In this document: positions 1-6,980 of the stretch, in pieces
Numbering within the stretch: the stretch's first letter is position 1
Layout of the letters: each line of letters begins with the position of its first letter
DNA from: Bacteroidota bacterium
Lineage (GTDB): Bacteria; Bacteroidota; Bacteroidia; Flavobacteriales_F; PHOS-HE28
Length of the DNA: 13,278 nt
Assembly: GCA_023412755.1 (NCBI GenBank)
Contig: JAEZCB010000235.1
Location: forward strand, 1 to 13,278
Reading direction: 5' to 3'
Notes under the pieces: model-generated
Databases searched by the model: none
Told to the model about the DNA's origin: nothing
The model's input: the letters and a program-made list of their open reading frames with translations, nothing else
Made by a program: the position numbers and the translations under genes

Positions 1-1095
1 CCTTGAAATGGTAGTCCTGTTCATTGCCAACGGTGTATATCGATCTGGAAAGGCCGGGGAATTCCTCGAAACGCTTGATGGCCGTACCGATGTCCTGGGT
101 CATGTACAGACTTGTGCCATCACCGCGGAGCAGCACCTTCTCATCCAGTCCCTCGTAGGTATTGTCCACCCATACACTGCCATCCTCCTTGCGGAAAAAG
201 ATGCCTTTTTCCAGACCTTCGAGCACATCCTGCTTGCCCAGCTCGTAGGTCTGGCTTTCGTAATAGAGCTTGTCGAATTCCGCGCCTATGCGGGCATAGG
301 TGGCATTGAAGCCATCATACACCCAGCCGTTCATCTTCTCCCACAACGCGCGCACCTCGGGATCGTTCGCTTCCCATTGGCGCAGCATCTCCTGGGCCTC
401 CTTCAGGATCGGTGCCTCCTTTTCGGCATCTTCTTTCGGCCTGCCTGCGGCCACAAGTTCATCTATCTGCTTCTTGTAGGCCTTGTCGAACTCCACATAG
501 TATTTACCCACGAGCTTTCACCCTTCAGGCCGCTGCTTTGGGGTGTTTCGCCGGCACCGAACTTCTGCCAGGCCAGCATGCTCTTGCAGATGTGGATCCC
601 CCGATCGTTTACCACTTGCACCTTCACAACTTCGTTGCCTGTGGCTTCCAGGATCCGGCTGATGCCATGCCCAAGAAAGATGTTCCGCAGGTGGCCCAGG
701 TGCAGCGGCTTATTGGTGTTCGGCGAGGCATACTCGACCATCACTTTCTCTCCATTGGCTGGGAATGAAAGAATATCTCTATCCACAGCCTCTCGCAGGA
801 AACCGGTCCAATAGGCATCGTCTATCAGGATGTTCAGGAAACCCTTCACAACATTGTAGCGGGCCACCATGGGAAGATCCGTTTGCAGGTGCTCACCGAT
901 CGCTGTGGCCGTCTGCTCCGGCCCTTTGCCGCTGATCTTAAGGAAGGGGAACACGTTGATCGTGACATCACCCTCGAACTCGGGCCGCGTCTGCTGAAAA
1001 CCAATGGTCTGCGGATCCAGATCATGGTTGAACAACTTTCTGAAGGCATCCCGCAACGCCGGGCGTAATTGACTTTGAAGACGTTCCTGGAACAT
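1..1095 (-). CDS. argS: Arginyl-tRNA synthetase, 3' end outside the window, with an apparent -1 frameshift
   Basis: Class I aminoacyl-tRNA synthetase that charges tRNA-Arg in the cytoplasm. From ATG 1095, residues 1-90 match the ArgS N-terminal domain, and the HIGH-type ATP-binding motif reads PLHLGHLRN (HLGH at residues 132-135), followed by VQVVNDRGIHICKSM. The frame breaks near residue 193: a run of three T on the plus strand (516-518) appears to need a fourth. As given, translation ends at a TAG at 463-465. Adding one base restores GLKGEKLVGKYYVEFDK and then an open frame to the window edge containing typical ArgS sequence (MTQDIGTA, SIYTVGNEQDYHFK). The KMSKS loop and the DALR anticodon-binding domain lie beyond the edge. 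A TTG at 1104 would add three residues, but ATG 1095 is preferred. The gene family is certain. Whether the frameshift is real or a homopolymer sequencing error is not known. Confidence 0.93.
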
Positions 1096-1101
1096 GGGGT
1101 G

Positions 1102-1109
1102 CAAAGGTG
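1102..1109 (-). promoter_or_regulatory. Candidate -7 promoter element for argS
   Basis: On the minus strand the sequence reads CACCTTTG, one mismatch from the Bacteroidota -7 element TAnnTTTG. If its last G is position -7, transcription would start at 1095, which is exactly the A of the argS ATG. No clear TTTG -33 element is seen upstream. Confidence 0.4.
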
Positions 1110-1210
1110 CGGCGAAGATGGCGTTGGCGATCCCCCTGGATCAGGTCAGTGTCATTAGGGCATGCTACGGATGTGGTGCATCCCAAGCCTGGCCACACGC
1201 CGATCGAATA

Positions 1211-2143
1211 CTATTTCCCAAGCAGATCTTCCGCCAGCATGCAGCGTACACTTCCGCCACCGATTATCTCAATGGTGGGTATATCCACTGGCACAAGCTG
1301 CCCATGCCGTTGGAGCGAAAGCCGCTGCTCCGGCCTCAACGCCTTGAAGGCCGTGCTGGAAAGAAACACGAACCGGTCCTCGCCCACCTTGGGATCCAAT
1401 GGTCTGCCCCGCAGCTGAAGCAGGTTTCCCACAAATGCGTGCATCTGGGCCAGATCGATGGGGATGATCTCTTTGCCCGCCTTCAGGAGTTCCTCCTCCA
1501 CCTCCTGCCTCTCCGCAGGATAGGGGATCGCATCCAGGCAGACCAGGGCGAAACGTTCCCCGATGCTCATGACCACGTTGGTATGGTAGATCGGCGCACC
1601 GTTCAACTTTCCATCCATGGTGGCGGTAAAGGGCACGGCGGTGTATTCCATCCTCCGGCACCACTCCTTCAGCGCATATTCGGTGGTGCGGGGAGAAAGA
1701 CAGGCGAAAGCCAGACGGGACCCACGTTCCAGCACCAGGCTGCCGGTACCTTCCAAAAATTCAGCACGCTCTTCAAGAAAAGAGAGATCCTTCACCTGCC
1801 GCACCAATGAACCCTCCTGCGCCAGCAACTCCTTCAACCGCGGATGGCGCTCCACCCGGCGTGAAGGCGTATACATGGGGTATAGCACCAGCGTGCCACC
1901 CGCATGGGTGCTGAACCAGTTGTTGGGGAAAACACTGTTCGGTGCCTCTGGATCCGCGGGATCGAGCACGGTCACCCCAATGCCACAATGGCGAAGAGCG
2001 TCCAACAGCCGGTCGAATTCCTCTGCGGCGGCCTTGCGAACATCTCCAGGCATTTCCTGCTGGAACGCATTGCTGTCCGCGGTCTGTGGATCGAATGCGA
2101 ACCCGGTTGGCCGTACCAGGATCACTTTGGATGCCGCGCGCAT
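1211..2143 (-). CDS. ctlX: Citrulline hydrolase of the CtlX type (amidinotransferase fold)
   Basis: A 310-residue member of the guanidine-modifying (arginine deiminase/amidinotransferase) superfamily, most like the citrulline utilisation hydrolase CtlX, which is reported to convert citrulline to ornithine in the cytoplasm. Visible signature residues are PNNWFSTH (residues 73-80), the acid in LEGTGSLV (E131), the histidine in YHTNV (H187), and the C-terminal nucleophile in GGGSVRCMLAE (C301), so the Cys-His-Glu core is intact. ATG 2143 lies 15 bp downstream of the arginase stop, which indicates co-transcription with rocF. With RocD nearby, ornithine production is the sensible role. The main alternative is another arginine deiminase-related or dimethylarginine-hydrolase-like activity, because substrate cannot be read from motifs alone. 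The family is very secure and the citrulline specificity is moderately so. Confidence 0.85.
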   Translation of the reverse strand: MRAASKVILVRPTGFAFDPQTADSNAFQQEMPGDVRKAAAEEFDRLLDALRHCGIGVTVLDPADPEAPNSVFPNNWFSTHAGGTLVLYPMYTPSRRVERHPRLKELLAQEGSLVRQVKDLSFLEERAEFLEGTGSLVLERGSRLAFACLSPRTTEYALKEWCRRMEYTAVPFTATMDGKLNGAPIYHTNVVMSIGERFALVCLDAIPYPAERQEVEEELLKAGKEIIPIDLAQMHAFVGNLLQLRGRPLDPKVGEDRFVFLSSTAFKALRPEQRLSLQRHGQLVPVDIPTIEIIGGGSVRCMLAEDLLGK

Positions 2144-2158
2144 GGATCCTGCTGCCTT

Positions 2159-3097
2159 TTACCTGCCCCGCAGGATCGGGAAGAGCGGTTCCAGAATGGA
2201 GAGTGTGGCCTCGGCCATGGCGTTGTTGGTGTCCAACGCCGGGTTTATCTCCACCACATCGAGTGTGCAGGTCTTGGGATCGGAGCAGAAGCCAGCCAGC
2301 AGGTCTCGTGCTTCCTCCAGCTGCAGGCCATTCTCCACAGGTGTACCCGTGCCCACGGAAATGGAAGGATCCAGGCTGTCCACATCAAAACTCACATGGA
2401 TCTTGTCACAATCACTCAAATACGCCAGGGTGTTCTGCACAGCCGCCTTCGCCCCTTTCTCCCGCAGTTCCTGCACAGTGATCACCTTGATGCCATGTTC
2501 CTTGATGATGGCCTCTTCCTCCGACTCAAGATCGCGTAGGGCGATGAAGACCAGATCCCGGGGCATCAGCTTGGGGCCGCTCACTCCAATGCGCCGAAGC
2601 CTGTCCCATGTGTCCATGGTATAGACCCGGGGCCGGTTCTTTCCCTTTTTCTCGATGTGCATGAGCAGGGCCAGGGGCATGCCATGCACATTGCCGCTGG
2701 GAGTGGTCCATGGGGAATGGAGGTCCGCATGGGCATCCGCCCAAACCACGCCCAGCCGCTGATCCGGAAAGGCCATCTTGGATCCGGAGACCGAGCCAAT
2801 GGCTATTGAATGATCGCCTCCAACAACGATAGGGAATACATTGTTCCTCAAATACTTATACACCTCATAGGCAAGGTCGCTTTGAAAGCGGATCAAGCCG
2901 TCGATATGGTGTGCGTTAGGTGAGGTGTCATCCTCATAAAGTACGTCGTTCTCGTCGCGCAGGATGCTTTCCTCGGCATGTCCGAACAATTCGCTGCCGA
3001 GTTTCCACGCCGCCACACGCAATGCCGCCATGCCCATGCTGGCACCCCGTTTTCCCGCTCCTATCTCCGAGGCGGCCTCGATCAATCGTAATTCCAT
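2159..3097 (-). CDS. rocF: Arginase
   Basis: Binuclear manganese ureohydrolase that converts arginine to ornithine and urea. The 312-residue protein has all three family signatures: VGGDHSIAIG (metal ligand H96), DAHADLHS (D121, H123, D125) and SFDVDSLDP (D238, D240). The loop GNVHGMPLAL at 136-144 and the following GTGTPVENGL also fit. Length is normal. It is the first gene of a two-gene unit with the CtlX-type hydrolase 15 bp downstream, so both routes to ornithine appear co-expressed. Agmatinase is the main alternative in this superfamily, but the arginase-like GNVHGMP segment and the RocD neighbour favour arginase. A TACCTTCG promoter-like element lies 24 bp upstream. No urease or urea transporter gene is in the window. 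Confidence 0.92.
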   Translation of the reverse strand: MELRLIEAASEIGAGKRGASMGMAALRVAAWKLGSELFGHAEESILRDENDVLYEDDTSPNAHHIDGLIRFQSDLAYEVYKYLRNNVFPIVVGGDHSIAIGSVSGSKMAFPDQRLGVVWADAHADLHSPWTTPSGNVHGMPLALLMHIEKKGKNRPRVYTMDTWDRLRRIGVSGPKLMPRDLVFIALRDLESEEEAIIKEHGIKVITVQELREKGAKAAVQNTLAYLSDCDKIHVSFDVDSLDPSISVGTGTPVENGLQLEEARDLLAGFCSDPKTCTLDVVEINPALDTNNAMAEATLSILEPLFPILRGR

Positions 3098-3121
3098 GCG
3101 AATGCCCTGTTAAGGCGACCG

Positions 3122-3129
3122 CGAAGGTA
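3122..3129 (-). promoter_or_regulatory. Candidate -7 promoter element for rocF-ctlX
   Basis: On the minus strand this reads TACCTTCG followed by CGG. It differs by one base from the Bacteroidota TAnnTTTG element and by one base from the TACCTTTGCGG ahead of ribBA. A start seven bases downstream would leave an 18-nt leader before the arginase ATG at 3097. No clear -33 element is seen. Confidence 0.35.
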
Positions 3130-3213
3130 AGCCAACCGATCCGGCCCTTCCGTAACTGTCACCCTCCCTTCCACGTATCACCCTCGCTTTCATCCACAGC
3201 ACCGGCCGTACCC

Positions 3214-3909
3214 ATGAGCAAACACCTTCCGTACTCCATCATCGCCGTTTCCATCGTTCTGCATGGTTGCGGTGCTGGTCCTTTCGGTAGCAAACTGGAA
3301 GAAGGCACAATAGAATACGCCCTTTCCTTCCCGGACCAGGATCCCAATGGACTCATGGGTGGCATGCTTCCGGAACGCACCACTCTCACCTTCACCTCGG
3401 AAAAGCATGTGGCGGAGTTAAGTGCGGGCATGGGGATCTTTCGCACCGCGGTGATCACCGATAATGTGGCGAAGGCCATGGACTACCACATGAGCATGAT
3501 GAGCCGGAAGATCGTGGCCCACCTTCAACCCCGCGATCTCGAGAATTTTGTGGATCGGGAGCGTCCGACCATAATCCACACCAATGACCTGGATACCATA
3601 GCGGGCTTTCCCTGCCGTAAGGCCATCGCCATATTCAGCGACATAAGCAGACCCGAAGTGGAGCTTTGGTACACCGATGGGATCTGCGTGCGTGAACCGA
3701 ACTGGTTCGGGCCGTTCGCTGAAGTGCCGGGCGTGCTGCTGCGTTACGAAATGATCCAACATGGCATGCGTATGCGCCTGGACGCCATCTCTGTTACCAA
3801 AGGACCTGTGGACGAAACGAAGTTCATTCCGAAAGAGGAATATCAATTGGTGCCCGCCACCACCTTGCATAACGAACTGGCCGAAGTGCTGGACACCTTC
3901 AAGATGTAG
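3214..3909 (+). CDS. Uncharacterised Bacteroidota lipoprotein
   Basis: A 231-residue predicted lipoprotein. A short hydrophobic N-terminus ends in the lipobox LHGC, with the lipidated cysteine at residue 19, so ATG 3214 is the start. The frame is open further upstream to 2920, but that part overlaps the arginase gene and lacks a signal sequence. The mature part starts with EEGTIEYALSFP and contains MLPERTTLTF, NDLDTIAGFPCRKAIAIF (residues 124-141) and VELWYTDGI. This layout, a beta-rich chain with an IAGxPC+KA motif, recalls Bacteroidota surface proteins of the GLPGLI or DUF4412 kind. I recognise that resemblance but no function. The predicted location is the outer or inner membrane, anchored by lipid. 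It stands divergent from arginase, and the C-terminus runs straight into a decayed sorting-domain remnant, which seems to belong to a different gene. Confidence 0.82.
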   Translation: MSKHLPYSIIAVSIVLHGCGAGPFGSKLEEGTIEYALSFPDQDPNGLMGGMLPERTTLTFTSEKHVAELSAGMGIFRTAVITDNVAKAMDYHMSMMSRKIVAHLQPRDLENFVDRERPTIIHTNDLDTIAGFPCRKAIAIFSDISRPEVELWYTDGICVREPNWFGPFAEVPGVLLRYEMIQHGMRMRLDAISVTKGPVDETKFIPKEEYQLVPATTLHNELAEVLDTFKM

Positions 3910-3935
3910 ATCGCCAAGGTAGATCTGTACCGGTG

Positions 3936-4140
3936 ATGATCCTGGAGAACCCGGTACATGATCGGTTGCGCTTGAAATGTGAGGGAGCGGCGGATATCAC
4001 CATTTACGATGCCTATGGACGGCAAGTGGCCTGGCATTCTGCCATGCACGGCGAATGATATCGATGTACAGGGTCTGACGCCCGGCATCCATCACCTGCG
4101 TTCCGGCAGTATGCACCTACGATCCCTGAAGATCCGCTGA
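3936..4140 (+). pseudogene. Orphan type IX secretion C-terminal sorting domain remnant, frameshifted
   Basis: The frame starting at ATG 3936 reads MILENPVHDRLRLKCEG, then ITIYDAYGRQVAWHS, and stops at TGA 4056-4058. Shifting frame at about 4053 gives NDIDVQGLTPGIHHLR and ends SLKIR at TGA 4138-4140. Joined, this has every landmark of a type A sorting domain of the Bacteroidota type IX secretion system: the NPV-D-L-L opening, the IYDxxGRxV strand, the IDVxxLxPGxxxLR strand and a basic end. It lacks any passenger domain, signal peptide or intact frame, so it is read as the 3' tail of a lost secreted-protein gene. It is in a different frame from the lipoprotein stop at 3907-3909 and abuts the convergent rocD stop with no gap. 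It cannot be read through from the lipoprotein without two further frame changes. Confidence 0.72.
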
Positions 4141-5397
4141 TCAGGCGAACTGCCGGATGCTCAATGCGATGATGTTGCAGCATTCCAGCAGCTGCTCCTC
4201 GGTCATCACCAGCGGCGGCGCGAATCGGATGATGTCGCCATGCGTAGGCTTTGCCAGCAGGCCATTATCCCGAAGCGACAGGCATAGTTCCCAGGCCGTC
4301 TTCTTCGAACCATCCTCGCCGGTCCGCGGTTCGATCACAACGGCATTCAGCAAGCCCTTGCCCCTTACAAGCTTCACGAAGCCGAATTCCTCTGCCAGCT
4401 TGCGCATTTCCGCACGGAAGATATTTCCAAGGTGCTCGGCATTCTCAGAGAGTTTTTCATCCTGAACAATTCCCAATGATTCGATCGCCATGCGAGCGGC
4501 CATGGGATTTCCGCCGAACGTACTGCCGTGTGTACCCGGAGTGAAAACATCCATCAAAGCGCTATCCGCCAGCACGCAGCTCACAGGGTACATGCCTCCG
4601 CTCAAGGCCTTGCCGAGTATCACCACATCAGGGCGCACATTTGAATGTTCGGTGCAAAGTTTCCGGCCGGTCCGGGCTATCCCGGTCTGCACCTCATCGG
4701 CGATGAAAAGTACGTTGCGTTGACGGCAGATCTCCGCCACACGCGGCAGGTATTCATCATCAGGTACCAGTACGCCCGCTTCACCCTGGATCGGCTCCAC
4801 CATGAATGCGCATACCGTGGAGTCCTCCAGCGCCTGCTCAAGCGCGTTCACATCATTGTAAGGGATCTGGATGAACCCAGGAGTGTACGGCCCGAAACCG
4901 CCTCGGCTGTCCGGATCGCTGCTGGCGCTTATGATGCTGATCGTACGGCCGTGGAAGTTGCCTTCGCACACAACGATCTTTGCTTCGTTGCGCGGCACGC
5001 CCTTCTTTTCGTAGGCCCACTTACGCGCCATCTTCATGGCGGTCTCCACGGCCTCGGCACCCGTGTTCATGGGCAGCATGCGCTCGTAACCGAAGAAATC
5101 GCAAACGAACCTCGCGTACTCGCCCAGCAGGCTGTTGTAGAAGGCGCGTGAGGTGAGTGTGAGCTTCTCCGCCTGCTCCTGCATCGCCTTCACCAGCCGC
5201 GGATGGCAGTGCCCCTGGTTCACAGCGCTGTAAGCGCTGAGGAAGTCATAATAACGTTTGCCCTCCACATCCCAGACGAAGACGCCTTTTCCGCTATCGA
5301 GCACCACCGGCAATGGGTGGTAGTTGTGTGCGCCATATTTGTCCTCCAGCGCCATCGCGCGCTGGCTTTTCGTCATGGATGATGTGGTATGCAGCAT
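4141..5397 (-). CDS. rocD: Ornithine aminotransferase
   Basis: PLP-dependent class III aminotransferase. It moves the delta-amino group of ornithine to 2-oxoglutarate, giving glutamate-5-semialdehyde, which leads to proline or glutamate. From ATG 5397 it has 418 residues. Visible features are KYGAHNYHPLPVVL near the N-terminus (typical of ornithine aminotransferases), the phosphate-binding TGAEAVE (112-118), GNFHGRT, the cofactor aspartate in FIADEVQTG (D234) and the Schiff-base lysine in VILGKALSGG (K263). The frame is open upstream to an ATG at 5484, but that extension is proline- and histidine-rich and unlike the family. ATG 5376 is an alternative start. On the minus strand an AGGAAGGA stretch precedes ATG 5397 by about 10 bases. 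RocD is the shared sink for ornithine made by the arginase and CtlX-type enzymes about 1 kb away on the same strand. Confidence 0.94.
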   Translation of the reverse strand: MLHTTSSMTKSQRAMALEDKYGAHNYHPLPVVLDSGKGVFVWDVEGKRYYDFLSAYSAVNQGHCHPRLVKAMQEQAEKLTLTSRAFYNSLLGEYARFVCDFFGYERMLPMNTGAEAVETAMKMARKWAYEKKGVPRNEAKIVVCEGNFHGRTISIISASSDPDSRGGFGPYTPGFIQIPYNDVNALEQALEDSTVCAFMVEPIQGEAGVLVPDDEYLPRVAEICRQRNVLFIADEVQTGIARTGRKLCTEHSNVRPDVVILGKALSGGMYPVSCVLADSALMDVFTPGTHGSTFGGNPMAARMAIESLGIVQDEKLSENAEHLGNIFRAEMRKLAEEFGFVKLVRGKGLLNAVVIEPRTGEDGSKKTAWELCLSLRDNGLLAKPTHGDIIRFAPPLVMTEEQLLECCNIIALSIRQFA

Positions 5398-5485
5398 GCT
5401 ACTTATGTCCTTCCTAGGTTGTGTTGAAGGGGGTGAAATTACGGAAGGCTGGTGGGGATGCGGGGAATAGCGCCTTGAGACCATC

Positions 5486-5505
5486 CATCATGCTTGTTCA
5501 TGATG
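5486..5505. promoter_or_regulatory. Perfect 7-bp inverted repeat between rocD and ribBA, possible operator
   Basis: CATCATG (5486-5492) and CATGATG (5499-5505) are exact reverse complements separated by six bases. The repeat sits in the 178-bp divergent gap, about 45 bp upstream of the ribBA promoter-like element and about 90 bp upstream of the rocD start. There is no T-tract, so it is not a terminator. The arm length suits a dimeric repressor site, but no regulator is identified. Confidence 0.3.
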
Positions 5506-5550
5506 TGGCAGCGAAAGGCTGGGAGCCCATGCCGCAACCTGCATACTGCG

Positions 5551-5558
5551 TACCTTTG
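5551..5558 (+). promoter_or_regulatory. -7 promoter element for ribBA
   Basis: TACCTTTG matches the Bacteroidota -7 consensus TAnnTTTG exactly. It places the transcription start near 5565 and leaves about 11 nt of leader before the ribBA ATG at 5576. A -33 TTTG is not obvious. The leader is far too short to hold an FMN riboswitch. Confidence 0.55.
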
Positions 5559-5575
5559 CGGCCAATTCCGCAGGC

Positions 5576-6793
5576 ATGAGCAAGACGTTGGATCCCATAG
5601 AGGATGCCATCGAGGACATCCGCCAGGGCAAGGTGGTGATCGTGGTGGATGATGAGGACCGGGAGAACGAGGGCGACTTCGTTACCGCCGCGCGCAATGC
5701 CACGCCAGAAGTGATCAACTTCATGGCACGACACGGGCGGGGATTGATCTGTGCCCCACTTACAGAAGAGCGCTGCACGGAATTGGGATTGGAGTTGATG
5801 GTGCGCGACAACACCGCACTGCACGAAACGCCCTTCACCGTTAGCGTTGATGTGAAAGGCCGCGGCACCACCACAGGCATAAGCAGCTACGACCGGTCCC
5901 AGACAATGATGGCCTTGATCGATCCGGCCACAAAGGCGGATGATCTGGCCAGGCCCGGCCACATCTTTCCGTTAAAAGCCAAGAAAGGCGGCGTGTTGCG
6001 CCGTACGGGCCATACCGAGGCCGCTGTGGATCTGGCAAGACTCGCTGGTTTCGAACCAGCAGGCCTGATCGTGGAGATCATGAACGATGATGGCACCATG
6101 GCCCGCCTGCCGGAACTGCGGGAGATAGCCACGAAGTTCGGCTTGAAACTGATCAGCATAGAGGATCTGGTGGCGTACCGCATGCGCACCGAGCGTCTGG
6201 TGGAGCGCCAGGTGGATGTGAAACTGCCCACCATGCATGGAGATTTCGAGCTGGTGGCCTTCCGCCAGACCACCACCGGCGATGATCATCTGGCTTTGGT
6301 GAAAGGAACCTGGGACCCCAAAGAGCCGGTGCTTGTGCGGGTGCATAGCTCCTGCGTTACGGGAGACATCTTCGGGAGCTGCCGGTGTGATTGTGGCCCC
6401 CAGCTGCACGCTGCCATGGAAATGATAGAGCGGGAGGGCAAGGGCGTTATCGTGTACATGCAGCAGGAAGGCCGTGGCATCGGGCTGCTGAACAAGTTGA
6501 AGGCATACAAACTCCAGGAGCAAGGCGCCGACACGGTGGAGGCGAACCTGATGCTGGGTTTCGACATGGACGCCCGCGACTATGGTGTGGGTGCGCAGAT
6601 CCTGCATGATCTGGGTGTGCGCAAGATGAGGCTGCTCACCAACAATCCGCGGAAACGCACCGGTCTGGTTGGCTATGGTCTTGAGATCGTGGAGAATGTG
6701 CCGATCGAAGTGACTGCCAACGAGCACAACCGCAATTACCTGCGTACCAAGCGGGATAAGCTGGGCCACTCCTTCCAGAAGCTCGAAAGCTGA
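5576..6793 (+). CDS. ribBA: Bifunctional 3,4-dihydroxy-2-butanone-4-phosphate synthase / GTP cyclohydrolase II
   Basis: A 405-residue fusion that makes both riboflavin precursors. Residues 1 to about 205 (RibB) turn ribulose 5-phosphate into dihydroxybutanone phosphate. They carry the acidic metal-binding loop DDEDRENEGD and the catalytic RRTGHTEAAVDLARLAG (H146). Residues from about 206 to 405 (RibA) open the GTP imidazole ring. They carry the zinc cysteines of SSCVTGDIFGSCRCDCG (C260, C271, C273), MQQEGRGIGL, and LLTNNPRKRTGL with its GTP-contacting region. Neither half shows loss of key residues, so both activities are expected. Length is typical of Bacteroidota RibBA. ATG 5576 is chosen because it sits 17 bp after a perfect -7 element and starts the conserved N-terminus. 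The gene appears to stand alone, with no other riboflavin gene in the window. Confidence 0.97.
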   Translation: MSKTLDPIEDAIEDIRQGKVVIVVDDEDRENEGDFVTAARNATPEVINFMARHGRGLICAPLTEERCTELGLELMVRDNTALHETPFTVSVDVKGRGTTTGISSYDRSQTMMALIDPATKADDLARPGHIFPLKAKKGGVLRRTGHTEAAVDLARLAGFEPAGLIVEIMNDDGTMARLPELREIATKFGLKLISIEDLVAYRMRTERLVERQVDVKLPTMHGDFELVAFRQTTTGDDHLALVKGTWDPKEPVLVRVHSSCVTGDIFGSCRCDCGPQLHAAMEMIEREGKGVIVYMQQEGRGIGLLNKLKAYKLQEQGADTVEANLMLGFDMDARDYGVGAQILHDLGVRKMRLLTNNPRKRTGLVGYGLEIVENVPIEVTANEHNRNYLRTKRDKLGHSFQKLES

Positions 6794-6821
6794 GGTTCAA
6801 AGCCGGTCGCGGCCAGCGCCT

Positions 6822-6829
6822 TATATTCG
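6822..6829 (+). promoter_or_regulatory. Weak candidate -7 element for the 47-residue membrane ORF
   Basis: TATATTCG has one mismatch to TAnnTTTG. A start seven bases after its G falls at 6836, one base before the ATG at 6837, again predicting an essentially leaderless message. This is weak evidence on its own, but the spacing agrees with the argS case. Confidence 0.25.
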
Positions 6830-6836
6830 TAAGGCC

Positions 6837-6980
6837 ATGACCATCGCACGCTTCCTTTGGCCACTACTGATGGTGGCCGCACTGATCGCCACAGGGCTGA
6901 TCATGAAGTATTACGCGGATAGACGCAAGCGCCGGAAAAAGGGACTGAAGCAGCACCCCAGGGTGAAGAGCATCACCTGA
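6837..6980 (+). CDS. Small single-pass membrane protein, 47 residues, unknown function
   Basis: Short frame from ATG 6837 to TGA 6978-6980. Residues about 6-23 are hydrophobic (FLWPLLMVAALIATGLIM) and form one clear membrane helix. They are followed by a strongly basic tail (DRRKRRKKG) that would sit in the cytoplasm by the positive-inside rule, leaving a very short N-terminus outside. The frame fills the space between ribBA (43 bp upstream) and the convergent exported-protein gene, overlapping the stop of the latter by 8 bp. A promoter-like TATATTCG directly precedes it. The helix-plus-basic-tail pattern and use of the whole gap argue for a real gene, but I do not recognise a family, and chance cannot be excluded for a frame this short. 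Confidence 0.5.
   Translation: MTIARFLWPLLMVAALIATGLIMKYYADRRKRRKKGLKQHPRVKSIT

Noticed and set aside
8..814. 268-residue open frame on the plus strand
   Set aside because: It lies antisense to argS, whose own translated sequence (after correcting one base) matches a known family across the same bases. The plus-strand product resembles nothing and has shadow-type composition.
1096..1210. Terminator between ctlX and argS
   Set aside because: On the minus strand only 5-bp stems (GGATG/CATCC, GATCC/GGATC) without a T-tract are present, which is not enough to call a terminator.
1617..2624. 335-residue plus-strand open frame
   Set aside because: It runs antisense across two recognisable genes (CtlX-type hydrolase and arginase) and their junction. 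Its serine- and arginine-rich composition is typical of a reverse-frame shadow in GC-rich DNA.
2920..3213. N-terminal extension of the lipoprotein frame
   Set aside because: It overlaps the 5' end of arginase on the other strand and would bury the signal peptide and lipobox that begin at ATG 3214.
3418..4088. Two minus-strand frames (3418-3870 and 3843-4088)
   Set aside because: They are shadows of the lipoprotein and of the sorting-domain remnant. The plus-strand readings have lipobox and family motifs, while these have none.
5398..5484. Extended rocD start at ATG 5484
   Set aside because: The extra 29 residues are rich in proline, serine and histidine, unlike ornithine aminotransferases, and include the divergent promoter region.
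5972..6769. 265-residue minus-strand frame
   Set aside because: It is antisense to ribBA, which is intact and fully motif-bearing. No start context or family resemblance was seen.
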